NCBI GenBank assembly: GCA_947683625.1
Contig: CANTUR010001076.1
Coordinates: forward strand, 558,001-622,000
Direction: 5' to 3'
From: Mallotus nudiflorus
Lineage: Eukaryota; Streptophyta; Magnoliopsida; Malpighiales; Euphorbiaceae
DNA: 64,000 nt
Shown: one piece after another, positions 25,133 through 37,527 of the stretch
How positions within the stretch are numbered: the stretch's first letter is position 1
How the letters are laid out: each line of letters begins with the position of its first letter
Made by a program: the position numbers and the translations under genes
Notes under the pieces: model-generated
Databases searched by the model: none
What the model saw: the letters and a program-made list of their open reading frames with translations, nothing else
What the model was told of the DNA's origin: nothing

Positions 25133-27073
25133 CTAATGCGCTCCACGAGACAGGTCCGACGGGCCTGGTCCACTAGCCCTCGGTCTCGGTGCAACTAAAC
25201 AAGCAATAAATAATCGACATTAGAATAAACCTAACAGAAATCCTAGAATTCAATCTAGAGTATTAAAATACGGAAACAGAATTAGGGTTCGACTGGATAT
25301 CACGTTTTACGAGAATTCTATCGAAAATCCGGCAGAACCTCCCCTGTAAAATGGACATCTCTCTACTCAAAAGAGTAGAGCCGACCCTGCAAAGAAACAC
25401 ACTTCGAAAAACGAGCTCAACACAATCAAAATCCCACGGTCGGACTCCAGACTACCGATCGGGATCCACAACACAGAACAATATTCCAGATATACCGAAA
25501 ATATCCTTAAATCACAGAAATACATTTCATACATAGAAATTACATAATTGACCTTGAAACACTATAAAAATCGATTAAAACTCATTTTATTAGAAAAACC
25601 GTATATTATATATATCATTGAAAATAATTCCCGAAAAATAGTTTTAATTAGTTAAAAATACTAAATAATTTGTAGAAATCATTTTTATACCTTAAATAAA
25701 TATTAAAACCAATTAAATTACATTTTTAGACAATTTAGGGTAAAATTACCAAAATACCCCTATATATATAAATATACCTAAATTACTTCAAAAATTCACC
25801 AAAAATCATACAATTACCAAAAATTAATTTTCTCAACATATTTATCAATAATATCAATATTTAAACTCAATTAACCAATTAAATTCAAATAAAAACACAA
25901 TTAACCTAATTTTCCAAAATTCCATAAACTTCAATAATTCAAAATAAATACTTAGAAATTCATAAAAATTCCAAATAAATTCCTATAATTCATTTCAACA
26001 CCCAATTTAACCATAAACTCCAATTTCATAATTTAAATAATTAATTTCCGAAAATTAGAAAATAATATTAAAATATTCAAAAATACCCAAAAATCCAAAA
26101 AATCTCCAAAAATTCTACAAAAATTCATACGTGTAGATTAAGCTACTAGGAACAACATTTGTGAAGGAAGTTTCCATGAATCAATCAAGAACAATTCGAA
26201 AAAAATCGAAAACCCTAATAGGCCGAATTTGACAAATCGAAAACTAAGCAATTCTAGACCATTTTAGCTCAAACCAAAGCTAGAATAACACTCACCGGAG
26301 CTCAAGGAGAAGAAAGAGACCGGCGGTGTCAAAAACGGTGGCCGGAGGAGGGAGAAACGGCGGTAGCTCGACTTTTGGCCTCTAAAGCTAATTCCGGCCA
26401 AAACTCGTCGGGAAAGGGGCTGCTGGCGGCGGGGAACGGCTGGAGACGGAGGTGGCTCACCGAGAGGCACACCGACGGTGAAGGAATGGCAGTTGCAGCG
26501 GTGAGGGATGGTGGTCGGGCGTCGGGCGTGGGAAAGAAGAAGGAGAAGGAGTCGGGGGCAAATGTGTAATTTGGCAAACTTTTGTGATTTTTGATGTATA
26601 TATGTATATATATATATATTATACTATATATTAAAATAATATTAAATTACACACATCAAATATACACCACACACATAAAAATATTAATATTTTAATAATT
26701 TTTACCAAATAAAATTAATTAAATAACAATTAAAACAATTAAATACTTAATAAAATATTAGGGAATAATAAACCCTAATTAAATAAATATACACACACCG
26801 ACTTTATTTAATAATTTAAAAATATGTATGAGTTCATGTAAACCCGTAAATACATTTAAAATAATTAATAATACATTGTTTACGTGGAAATTTCCCCGAA
26901 AATGAAAGTCCCGGGAAAATTTTACGTAAAACACTGTATATAAAACACAGTAATTAAAATAGGTTTAAAATACATATCAACTCATAAAAATATCGTATAT
27001 ATACATATTCAAAATTATTAATACTGCATATCCCGATACAGTGTAAAAACATGTAAAAACACGGGATATTACA
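23879..27073 (-). mobile_element. 5' LTR of the young chromovirus (LTR H)
   Basis: 3,195 bp and almost identical to 15668-18864. Differences are mostly C/T transitions (for example GACCT for GACCC at the end, and ATGTAAACC for ATGCAAACC), plus a TA-number difference in the TATA run. Transcription of the element would start here. Confidence 0.95.
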
Positions 27074-27078
27074 TGGAC

Positions 27079-27690
27079 TTTGTGCAAATGAGTTTCACTA
27101 TATTCCCTATGGGACATTTAGCGATGATAAGTTGAAAACTTGCTATAGTTCCTGTGGAAAGTCTAGTAATGATGAATTTCATTATATTCCTTGTGGGACG
27201 TCTAACGATGCACTCTATATTCCTTATGGGACACATAGTGTAGATGAATTGAAATTTGCTATAGTTCCTATGGAACGTCTAGCAATGATGAATTTCGTTA
27301 TATTCCTTATGGGACATCTAACTATGCACACTATATTCCTTGTGGGACATCTACTTTAGTTGAATTAAAATTTTATTATATTCCCTATGGGACATCTAGT
27401 GTAATTGAATTGAACTTTGTTCTATTCCCTGTGGGACGTCTAACGATCCACACTATATTCCCTTTAGGACATCTAGTGTAATTGAATTGAATTTCATTAT
27501 ATTCCCTATGGGACATCTAATGATGCACACTATATTCCCTGTGGGACGTCTAGTGTAATTGAATTGAATTTTGTTATATTCACTGTGGGACGTCTAACGA
27601 TGCACACTATATTCTTTATGGGATGTCTAGTGTAAATGAATTGAAATTTGCTATAGTTCCTGTAGAACGTTTAGCAATGAGGAATTTGAA
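27079..27690 (-). repeat. Minisatellite in the Tat 3' UTR
   Basis: About fourteen degenerate units of TATATTCCCTATGGGACRTCTA alternate with two spacer types (GTGTAATTGAATTG and ACGATGCACAC), giving dimers of roughly 75-90 bp. The array began left of the chromovirus insertion (about 15618-15667). Tandem arrays in this part are common in Tat-lineage elements. Confidence 0.85.
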
Positions 27691-28189
27691 AGTTTATGTC
27701 ATAGCTGCTATGCAGTACATAACATAATGAAGGTTATGACTACTGTGCAGCATATAACATAATGATTTGAAATTCATATCATAGCTACTGTGCAACATAT
27801 GAAACCTTTGATTGAAATCATGCATATAAAATGCAAAAAAATGAGTTTTGAAATATTGTTCTATATTTTGTATTTAATAGAAGATTCAGGATCACAAATT
27901 GATTATGCAGTCTTAATAATTCAATGAATTATTAATTTGATGAATGTCATGATTTAATTAGGAACATGTTCCTAATCAGAATGCAATTATGGACCAAATT
28001 GCAAGAAAGAAAAGATAGATAAAGGTAAATAAATTGAAAGGATTAAAATGGATATTCTCTTTTTTATATATTCTTTCCCTTTTGCCTATCACTTCACTTC
28101 TCTTCCCATTCTTTTCTTCTTCTTTTTTTTTTTCACTTGATCTTGATTTCTTCACCATCTATTGTCCGATTTGCAATCTATCTGATCCT
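27691..28189. other. Tat spacer before the antisense gene
   Basis: The first 110 bases hold about three degenerate copies of CATAGCTACTGTGCAGCATATAA-type sequence. The rest is AT-rich, with a CT-rich stretch (28068-28140) just before the antisense gene's ATG that could be its 5' UTR. No other gene is seen. Confidence 0.6.
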
Positions 28190-30832
28190 ATGGCCTCCTC
28201 ATTATGCAGACAACATGAGGGAGCTGAGGTTTCAGAATGTCAAAGGATTCTACCTCTTCATTTTCCTCAAAATAATTTGGAACTTCAAGAAGACTCAGTT
28301 ATCTTTCCCTTAACTCATTTACATACCCATAGGTACAGAGATGTGGGTAATGAGGTAACTTTTCTTACTTCTATTTATTTCTGCAAAAATATTACCTGTA
28401 TAATCAGTAATTAGAGTTAGTTACAGAGTAGAAATTGACATTAACATGTATATTAGTCAAAAATTAATATGAAAATGCATGACAAATTGAAATTAACTCT
28501 GAAAATATGAAATTTGACTCCTAAGTTATCAGAATGGAGGATCAGATGTCTAGAATTTTAGTCAAAATTCCAGATTTCTGATCAATTGGGTTAATGCCGA
28601 TTGACATAGTAGATTGTCGATCGACATTCTAGATTGCTAGTCTTCAATCTATATTGTTGATCATAAATTTTTTTAAGGCCATTAATTAATTAATTAATTA
28701 ACTAATCAAATCCTTCAATTTAACTTCTTTGATTAATTAATTAATTAATCTTTCAATTAATTAATTATTATTTTCTTTTTGAAATCAAAATAGCTCCCCA
28801 TGAAGTTCACAGGGTGTTTCAATCTAGCCTGAGAATTATTTCATGGACTGCCAGAGTAGGTGACACATCTGATTTGGGCTTCTAGATTTAGGTGTTTCAT
28901 CGATGCACTTCCGATTGTTTGAGGCCGATTTGACCATTACTCTTTATTTACTTTGATCGAGTGATGGATCGATACTACACACGCTTTTCATACTCATGTG
29001 GGTGGGCTGACCATTTTGCCTATGAGCTTCTCTGCTATCACCGGGATTGCCTTTGGGGGATCCCCAGTTCCATTTGACATCAGCTATTGCAGTCTTCCAG
29101 AGCATGCATGGAGTCAGTACGTGCACGACTTGATTGGGTTCGCCCTAGCATGGAAGAATCGGAAGAACATTCTTCTTTCATCATTAGTTGATGGATTTAG
29201 ACGCCTTCCTACTTTAACTCCTCGTTAGATTATTCATAAGGTGAGTCATTTCCTCTTGATATTATTAGGCATGACCCTTTTTTGCGAGACTGGTCATGAC
29301 GTCAATATTGCTCCGTTGGGTTCCCTTCATGACTTGGATCGAGTTGTCACATTAGATTGGGGATCTGCTACACTTGCTTATATTTATTACAGACTGGACA
29401 CTGTCTGTAGAGGTGCTGTCACAATGTGTGGCTTTTGGCATGTCTTGCATGTATGTTCTCCTTCATTTGATCTCTATAGTTTTGCTCTTCTTTACTTTTC
29501 CTGATGTGTTCTCTTTTTTCAGATCTGGAGCATAGAGATCGAGCTGATTCGAGGCTTTAACACTATCAGTTCTGATAGGACCTTTCCTCTGATGATGAGA
29601 TGGGGTTCTTCTTGCCTTGCTAGCAACAGGAACACTTTGCAGATGTACCATGATCAGTTGAACACTATCGAGTGGCACCTGGTAAGGAAAAATAAAATCA
29701 TTAGTATGCTACAATTTAATAGAAATTTGATTTAATTTACATAAATTGCAGATAAATTCTGATTGGTTGGAGGGTGTTGAAGACATCCAGTAATATGATT
29801 TCATGGCGGTTGCAGCCTGCTTAGAGCCTATGAGGATCCTGCTCTCTAGTTATGGCTGTCTGATGTGGTATCTAAAGGAGCGAGTGTATCGTTGGTATGT
29901 TGGCCCTTCTCGATGTCGTATTCCATCTGATGTCCCCTCCTCTATGCTCCGCAGCTCGCATCTTACAAGTTCAGAGCTAAGAGATGCACTACAAGGATAT
30001 GCTGCCTCAGATTTCCTTGAGCGTTCTCGACATTATCAACAGTTCATCCTTGAGAGCCTCCTAGAGCATGTTCCTATTGACGATGATGAGGTAATTTCAT
30101 ATTATTTTAGCTTCTGTTTCTAAAACCTATGACTCACTCCTTCTCTTTATAGTTTGAGGAGGTTCGCTCTCCTATTGATGCTAATGAGGAGATTGAGATT
30201 GCTTTAGAGATTGAGAGCCCTGAGCCCAGACCTAGTCCTGTTCATCCTGCTCAGCACGTTGGGTCTAATCGTGATGGGGCCTTTATTGGTGCTACACATG
30301 GTAATGTCTCTCTTCCAGATAAGTTTATGTTTTATTGGGCTCCCACTGTTCAAGCTCCAGTTGAGTAGCAAATGTAGTTTGATGATGCTCAACTTCCTAA
30401 CTTTTATCCACCATATACTTCTTATGTGAGTCTGTTTGCTTTATTTCTTATATGGATCTGTACACTTGACATTGATATTAATAAAATTTTACAAAATAGA
30501 TTCCCCAGACACAAGCAGAGTATTTATATAGACTTGCCTTGTCCTAGAGATTATTTATGATGCAGGTTATAGATAGTTGACGGGTAAGCGCCCTTACTAA
30601 GACAATGCAAATGTATGCATGTAATGCATATGATATGGTGTTTCTGTGTATGCAGAGCTATTCCAACGATCTAGAGCATGAGAATGAGATGCTTCGTTGG
30701 CAGCTTGCAGCCTTGGGCTTTGATCCGTATAGTGCTAGGACTTCATCTGCTAGATCTCTAGGCACTCATCATTATAATGACCTTCCCAAAGGATGGAGCC
30801 CATGGCCTAATATCAGAGCACGAGATGAATGA
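28190..30832 (+). pseudogene. Plant-mobile-domain gene carried antisense in the Tat element
   Basis: Fragments on the + strand match the aminotransferase-like plant mobile domain (PMD): a THAFHTHVGGLTILP...AITGIAFGG block (28977-29055), SLHDLDRV...LDWGSATLAYIYYRL (29317-29394), and MWYLKERVYRW (29860-29895). The start at 28190 gives MASSLCRQ. Introns with GT-AG ends fit at 29451-29522, 29682-29751 and 30091-30152, and the last exon, from 30656, ends TGA at 30830. It encodes a short helical segment (DLEHENEMLRW). Stops (TGA 28962 where ERW is expected, TAG after GVEDIQ, TAG at 30366) show decay. Host PMD proteins act in silencing and development; a role inside a transposon is unknown. Confidence 0.72.
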
Positions 30833-31232
30833 TTTCGAGCTTCTATATGTCTGACTTTCTGGGTGTCTGTATCTGACTGCTCCCTATTGTACTGCTATTT
30901 TTATTCCTGTATTGTCTCGAACACTATAAGATAAAACTGAAACAGTGTTTTGCATTTTAATGGATTTTTTTAATAACTAATTAAAAAAGATAGTTAATGA
31001 ACATTATCTTTTTTAATTAATTATCCATTTATCTTAATCCTTTTCCAAGACATATAACATTGGATAGATAAAAAATTAAAAGAATGGATTATCTTCCTAA
31101 TTATCTATTTATCCCAATCCTTCTCAAATTCTATCACCTTATCCACAGCTAGCAGAATCCTTTTCTCACCTGAACTCATCTTCTTTCCCTATATAAGACT
31201 ATTTAAGGGGCATTCTCCTTCATTCTCTATAC
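30833..31232. other. Spacer between the two antisense genes
   Basis: AT-rich. It may hold the 3' end of the PMD gene (AACACTATAAGATAAA near 30921) and the promoter of the next gene. No coding sequence is seen. Confidence 0.5.
31191..31198 (+). promoter_or_regulatory. TATA box of the DUF7745-like gene
   Basis: TATATAAG lies 35 bases upstream of the ATG at 31233, in the right orientation and preceded by a CT-rich stretch. This supports a real + strand transcription unit. Confidence 0.5.
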
Positions 31233-31569
31233 ATGACTCAAGCATCTCTTCAAACAATGAAGAAATTTCTTAAAAGTCTCAATGGTGATGACTAGAATAA
31301 GCTTCAACCTTTCCACATCAAATCCCTGAAATCTCCTCAGCACCTGACTATTGATAACACTCTCCTACGTGCTGCTTCTACCTTCTCGGATGTCAAAGAC
31401 CATGTATTTAGGTTTAATGGGTAAGAGCTTTGTCTAATGATTGAAGATTTTGCTGCTATTCTGGGATACACATTAGACTCGATTGCTATGATAGCCCTTC
31501 CTGATTTGGAGATGCAATTTCCTAGCAGATTGGTTACATTCTTTGATTTGCCCCCAGCTGATATTTATA

Positions 31570-34500
31570 TGTCACGACCCAAAACATGGGCCATGACCGG
31601 CGCTAGGGAATGGGAATTCTTTCGAATCTGGAACCCGTAGCAAGCCTAAAAATAAAATAAATCATGCCATAATAACAGTAACAATATAATATGCAGCGGA
31701 AAATAAAAATCATAATATTATTCACATCAACTGGATTTAAATCAAATCTCATCCCATAGATATATAATCTTTTTAATACAAATCCAGTTTCAATATAATA
31801 CATCTCTTTAAATAAAATACATGAAATCCAATACTTTAATTCACAACTACTGCAGTGTCTAGATAAAATAAATAAGACTCAAGTAGACAATTTACATAAA
31901 GAAGCCGGGGCGGAAGAAATCCGGCATATCGACCTACTACTGAGGTCTGAAGAAGTTGACTCTCCTGAAAAATAGTCAACGGAGGGGAGTCAGACCTCAC
32001 TGAGTGAATTACTATAATATATATACATACACACTAAGTGATAATGCATACAGTCAATAGTATATATAATATGTATATATACAGGCAATTGCACATAGAT
32101 GCAATAAAATCATTTTATATATATTTTCATTAAAAATCATCTTTTATGAAGGATCACATAGAACCCTAGAATAACGCAACCTCAGAAAATAGTGTTAAAC
32201 AACAGTCTAGCCATACAGGCTCACTTAATCCAAATATATCCACTTAATCCATTTAGACAGTAGACTGGCCCCGATACACTAAGTCAACCGAGCTCCAGCA
32301 GTCTGACTGCCAGTGTGATTGGCCCCGAGACACTTGGTCAATCGAGCTCCAGCAATCACACCCAAACCACATCTCACACATATCAATAATCACATCAAAT
32401 CAATATCCATAAATAGTTAGTAATATAGCCTAAAGCTATAGGCGTACTGGTACGTACTCGGTGCTAGTGCTGCCCACTAGGTAGCACGTTCTATTGATAT
32501 CCTTCATCATTAAATATGAAACATTCAGTCACAATAATAAATGATGCATGAATGTAAATGAAATAACAATATAATCCATATATATACCAGAAATATACCA
32601 AAAGTAAACCAGGTATATTTCAAGTATATATACGTCAAATGCATTCAATCAAATTATAAATTAAGCTGGAAATATATTTAAAAACATTTTAAGTATATTT
32701 TATTTACAAAACATGTATATAATTTAATATATACCAAAAATAAACCAAAAATATACTTAGTGTAAACTTAAGAAATAATCAAATTATTTATGCATATTTA
32801 ATCAACATAAAACATGCATTTCTAAATCATGCATCCTAAGCATATATATATAGTATAGTAACTCACCTAATGCGCTCCACGAGACAGGTCCAACGGGCCT
32901 GGTCCACTAGCCCTCGGTCTCGGCGCAACTAAACAAGCAATAAATAATAGACATCAGAATAAACCTAACAGAAATCCTAGAATTCAATCTAGAGTATTTA
33001 AGTACGGAAATAGAATTAGGGTTCGACTGGACATCACGTTTTACGAGAATTCTATCAAAAATCCGGCAGAACCTCCCCTGTAAAACGGACATCTCTCTAC
33101 TCAAAAGAGTAGAGCCGACCCTGCAAAGAAACACACTTCAAAAAACTACACAAGGCACAATCAAAATCCCACGGTCGGACTTCAAACTACAGTCTACCGA
33201 CCGGGGTCCACAAACACAAAATAATTTCAGATATACCAAAAATATCCTTAAATCACAGGACTACATTTTATACGTAGAAATTACATAATTAACCTTGAAA
33301 CACTGTAAAAACCGATTAAAACTCATTTTATTAGAAAAACCGTATACTATATATATAATTGAAAATAATTCACGAAAAATAGTTTTAATTAGTTAAAAAT
33401 ACCAAATATTTTGTAGAAATCATTTTTATACCCTAAATAACTATTAAAACCAATTAAATTACATTTTTAGACAATTTAGGGTAAAATTACCAAAATACCC
33501 CTATATATATAAATATACTTAAATTACTTCAAAAATTCACCAAAAATCATACAATTATCCAAAATTAATTTTCTCAACATATTTATCAATAATATCAATA
33601 ATTAAACTCAATTAACCAATTAATTTCCATTTAAAACACAATTAACCCTAATTTCTCAAAATCACATAAACTTCAATAATTCAAAATAAATACTTAGAAA
33701 TTCATAAAAATTCCAAATAAATTCCTATAATTCATTTCAACACCTAATTTAACCATAAACTCCAATTTCATAATTTAAATAATTAATTTCCGAAAATTAG
33801 AAAATAATATTAAAATATTTAAAAATACCCAAAAATCCAAACAATCTCCAAAAATTCTACAAAAATTCATACATATAGATTGAGCTACTAGGAACAACAT
33901 TTGTGAAGGGAGTTTTCATGAATCATTCAATTCGAAGCTTAAAAAAAATCAAAAACCCTAATAGACCGAAATTGAAAATTCAAAACCTAAGCAATTCTAG
34001 ACCATTTAAGCTCAAACCAAAACTAGAATCACACTCATCGAAGCTCAAGGAGAAGAAAGAGACCGGCGGTGTCAAAAACGATGGTCGAAAATGGGAGAAA
34101 CGGCAAAGGGACAATTTTTGGCCAAAAATGGAAAATGGAGCTGCCAGCGCCGGGGAAGGGAGCTGCTGGCGGTGGGGGACGGCTGGGAACGGCGGTGGCA
34201 AGCCGGGAGGCACACCGACGGTAGGTGACCAGAGTTGCAGCGGTGAGGGGTGAGGTGGGTGGTGGTCGGGCGCGGGAGAGAAGGAAAGAAGAAGAAGAAG
34301 AAGAAAAAAGAAAAAGAAAGAAAGAAAAGAAAAAGAAAAAAAAAAGAAAAAGAAAAAGAAAAGAAAATAATTAAATAATAATAAAATAATAATAAAATAA
34401 TTTTAATAATTTATTAATAAATAAAATAATTAAATAATAATAAATAAATAAATAAATAATAAAATATTAGGGTAATATATATTAAACCCTAATTAAATAA

Positions 34501-34788
34501 ATATACACTCACATAGGTTTTATTTAGTCATTTAAAAATACGCATGAGTTCATGCAAGTCCGAAAATACATTTAAAATAATTAATAATACATTGTTTACA
34601 TGAAAATTTCCTCGAAAATGCAAGTCCCGGGAAAATTTTACGTAAAACACTGTAAATAAAACACAGTATTTAAAATAGGTTTTAAATACATATCAACTCG
34701 TAAAAATATCGTAATATATATTCAAAAATTATTAACACTGTATATCCCGGTACAGTGTAAAAATATTTTAAAAACACGGGATATTACA
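31570..34788 (-). mobile_element. Solo chromovirus LTR (LTR L) inside the antisense gene
   Basis: This complete 3,219-bp LTR has a perfect TTATA duplication (31565-31569 and 34789-34793). Removing it rejoins the DUF7745-like frame as PPADIYMYMHN. It is younger subfamily (CACTAGCCCTCGG) and shares the purine-rich tract with LTR E. Confidence 0.94.
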
Positions 34789-35104
34789 TTATATGTATAT
34801 GCATAACCCTAGGACCATCAATCTTTCTTCTTTGATCATCGTCTATGGGACTTGAGACAAGAACACTGCTTTTTAGACTAGAACAGTTGCTTTCTGTTTA
34901 TATGCTCAATTTTTTCTAGTTTCTCACCATGGTGGTGCTGATACATGCATTGTCAGTATCTTAGAACAGGTAGAGCTTGGAGCTAATCCTATACTAGTTA
35001 TCCTTGTTGAGACCATCATTGGGCTCGACAGTTTCAAGATCCATAACCGTTTCTCAGGCAGTTTACTTCTTCTTCAGGTGTGCAACCAAAACTTTTATTT
35101 TTAT

Positions 35105-35215
35105 TTTATTTATGCCCTAATTTTTGCCTAAGCCACCCTTTCAGGTTTTCAGCTTAGCAGATTTGCCCTAATTTTTGCCTAAGCTGCCCTTTCGGGTTTT
35201 TAACTTAGCGGGCTT
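35105..35215. repeat. Two-copy repeat in the intron of the DUF7745-like gene
   Basis: Two units of GCCCTAATTTTTGCCTAAGC, then CACCCTTTCAGGTTTT and AGCTTAGCRG. They are related to the array at 35985-36195. Confidence 0.75.
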
Positions 35216-35788
35216 TTATTTTATAATTCTTATATCATTTTTTTTTAGATTTGGTTACAGGAAAAGTTGAGCTTGCTTAATGTACCCCCTAGTCCTTTGA
35301 CTTATCAACCTCATTAACTATAATCTCGTCCTTTGAGAATGAAGGACAAATATTCTATGGACCAATGGGTTGACTGGTTAAAGAAGATTTCAAATGCTGA
35401 GATCACATGGGTCTACCTTTGGTTGAGATAGAAGTTCATGACTACTGAGTTGTATGATCACTGTGTTCCTATTCCCGAGCTGCACTTCTCTACCTTTTTT
35501 ACCCCTTTATGCCTTTATTGTCAATATGGTCGCCCTCAGTTCATCATTACTATTTTGATCAACTTTGAAGGCTTTCCTTTGAGACAAGATTCTATGGATA
35601 AGATTAGGAGCTTGTGACCTTATAAAGCCCTTGAATGGAACATACACCTGGATGCTGATGTTACTACTGATGACGATTACAAAACTTGGGTTGTTATCCA
35701 AAAGACAGAACCACTAAGATTTGCTAGGTATAAGAGAACTCAAGCTTTGTATGATGGATCGCAAAGGAAGAAACAAAGACATCACTAG

Positions 35789-36223
35789 ATAGAATGGTCT
35801 CATAGAGCTAGTTTTAGGCTTTCTTATATTTTGTTATCCCTTCAAGTACTTATGTTTTATAATAAAGAAGGATATGCAAAGTTTAACAAAACTTCAATTT
35901 TAATTTCATTCATTAATTAAGGCCAAAATGAGTACATTTAATACATCACATGACATAACTCCTGTTATCAGCTAGACCTCATGGATTTTCTAACTGAATA
36001 TTTTTTTGCTCACATTTTATTTCCCTAATTTCTGCTTGACTAGCCCTTTATGGGTTTTCTAATCAACGGGACCATTATTTTTATTTATTTCCCTAACTTT
36101 TGCCTGTCAGCCCTTTGTGGGTTTTCTGAACAATGGGAATGTCCTAACTTTTGCCTGACTAGCCTTTTTAGGTTTTCTAGCCAATAGACTTTATTTTCTT
36201 TATTCTACTTTTATTCATATTTT
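35789..36223. repeat. Tat spacer with CCCTAACTTTTGCCTGACT repeats
   Basis: From about 35985 to 36195 there are three to four degenerate units of CCCTAACTTTTGCCTGACTA and GCCCTTTATGGGTTTTCTA. This separates the antisense gene from the integrase end of pol. The remainder is AT-rich, with a poly(A)-type signal at 35861. No gene is seen. Confidence 0.75.
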
Positions 36224-37330
36224 TTACAAGTAGTACTTCTTAAGGTGATCCAAATTGATCGGTTCCATAAACTCATTCCCTTCAAGATCTGATATCTCAG
36301 CAGCTCCTTTAGGTAAGACCGATTTGACCAAGTACAATCCTTCCCAATTTGGTCTAAATTTACCTCTCGGATTGAACACCACGGCTCTAGACTATTTTAG
36401 CACCATATCTCCAACTTTGATCTTCCCAAACTTAACCTTCTTGTTGAACGCCCTTGTTATCCTTCTCTGATATATTTGAGTGTAGAATAAAGCATCCATC
36501 CTTTTCTCATCTAAAGATACTAGATGATCATATCTTTTCTGTGCCCATTCATTCTTAGTTATTTTAGCTTCCATGACTACTCTTAAAGGCTTAATCTCAG
36601 TTTTTATGGGCAAAACTGCTTCACAACCATATACCAATGAGAATGGTGTTTGGCCTATAGTGGTTCGCGCTGTAGTCTTATATCCCCATAAGGCAAAAGG
36701 AAGATATTCAGACCAATCCTTATAGGTTTTAACCATCTTAGAAAGGATTTTCTTAACATTTTTATTAACTGCTTCCACTGCTCCATTAGCTTGAGGGTGA
36801 TAAGGTGAAGATTTATGGTGCTCAATCCCATACTATTGTAGCAACTCTGCTATTTCTGCTTGAAATTGAACCCCATTATCTATCATGACATGATGTGGAA
36901 CCCCATATCTGCAAATAAGGCTCTTCTCGATGAATCGTGCCATCTGTTTTGCTTTTAAAGTGTTGAAAGATTCTGCCTCTACCCATCTCAAAAAGTAATC
37001 GATTGCCACCACAATGTATTTATGCCCATTTGATGTTGTCAGTCTTATTTCTCCTATGTTATCAATTCCCCATACTACAAAGGGCCAAAGGGATGATAAA
37101 CTATTCAGCACTGTTAGAGGCATGTGACTAAGATTCCCGTGGATCTGACACTGATGTCATTGTCTTACTGTCTTGATATAATCCTTTTCCATAGTCAACC
37201 AGTAATACCCTTGTCTGAGTATCTTCTTAGCTAGAATCATCCCGTTCATATGAGAACCGCAACCCCCGCATGAATCTCTTATATCACCTCTTTAGCTTCA
37301 TCCTTTTTGAGACACCTGAGCTACATCCCG
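36224..37330 (-). pseudogene. Tat integrase
   Basis: Minus strand, ending at TAA 36224-36226. The catalytic core is readable: D in VWGIDNIG (37080-37060), D in HVMIDNGVQF (36890-36860) and E in NGAVEAVNKN (about 36780). After it come FALWGYKTT, TPFSLVYG and a C-terminal region ending MEPINLDHLKKYY. In-frame stops separate the pieces (for example 36392-36394, and one between LLQ and YGIEHH near 36832), and the zinc-binding N-terminus near 37140-37330 is heavily damaged. This frame differs from the RT frame, so a frameshift lies between RNase H and integrase. Confidence 0.85.
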
Positions 37331-37527
37331 TTCGGCATTCTTTTGTATAATACCCCATCATGACTTGCATAGTTATGTGCAAGAACACGAAGAGCATATC
37401 TTTCTTTCGAGGTCACTTCATCTAGATAAATTCTCTTTTCAATGAACTTCTGGACATCATAAAACCAAGGCTTTTCTTCAAGCCCCATTTGAACATTCAT
37501 AATCTGCTCACCCCCATAACACAGTGC

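Larger units (their letters stand above)
15668..27073 (-). mobile_element. Complete Tekay-like chromovirus retrotransposon, youngest copy
   Basis: This 11.4-kb element has two full LTRs (15668-18864, 23879-27073), a primer site, a polypurine tract, a complete-length Gag-Pol frame (18913-23664) and a TGGAC duplication. By eye the LTRs differ at about fifteen positions plus a 2-bp TA indel, roughly 0.5%, so insertion was recent. The reading frame keeps full length (1,584 codons, no net frameshift) but contains four premature stops. Lineage call rests on the domain order PR-RT-RNaseH-INT and the C-terminal chromodomain-like segment; Tekay/Del fits best. Confidence 0.95.
31233..35788 (+). pseudogene. 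DUF7745-like gene carried antisense, split by a solo LTR
   Basis: The first exon from 31233 (MTQASLQTMKK) contains HVFRFNG-ELC followed by EDFAAILGY, the start of the plant DUF7745-type domain. It is broken at 31569 by solo LTR L and resumes at 34789. ILVETIIGLD and RFSGSLLLLQ lead to an intron with GT-AG ends at 35078-35248, then IWLQEKLSLL, WVDWLKKI...ITWVYLW and a basic tail RKKQRHH with stop TAG at 35786. AATAAA follows at 35861. In-frame stops (after NGDD, before ELC, and in three later places) mark it as dead. The family has no established function; its likeness to the C-terminal half of PMD proteins is only structural impression. Confidence 0.65.

Noticed and set aside
27079..27690. 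CRISPR-like array of repeats and spacers
   Set aside because: Repeats are degenerate, spacers are themselves repeated, and the context is a plant retrotransposon.
28034..28189. Upstream extension of the PMD gene start to 28034
   Set aside because: The added residues are a hydrophobic CT-rich low-complexity run; ATG at 28190 suits a gene start better and the CT-rich part looks like a 5' UTR.
28676..28775. TTAATTAATTAA tracts as a matrix-attachment or regulatory site
   Set aside because: Simple AT repeats within an inferred intron or spacer; nothing else supports a function.
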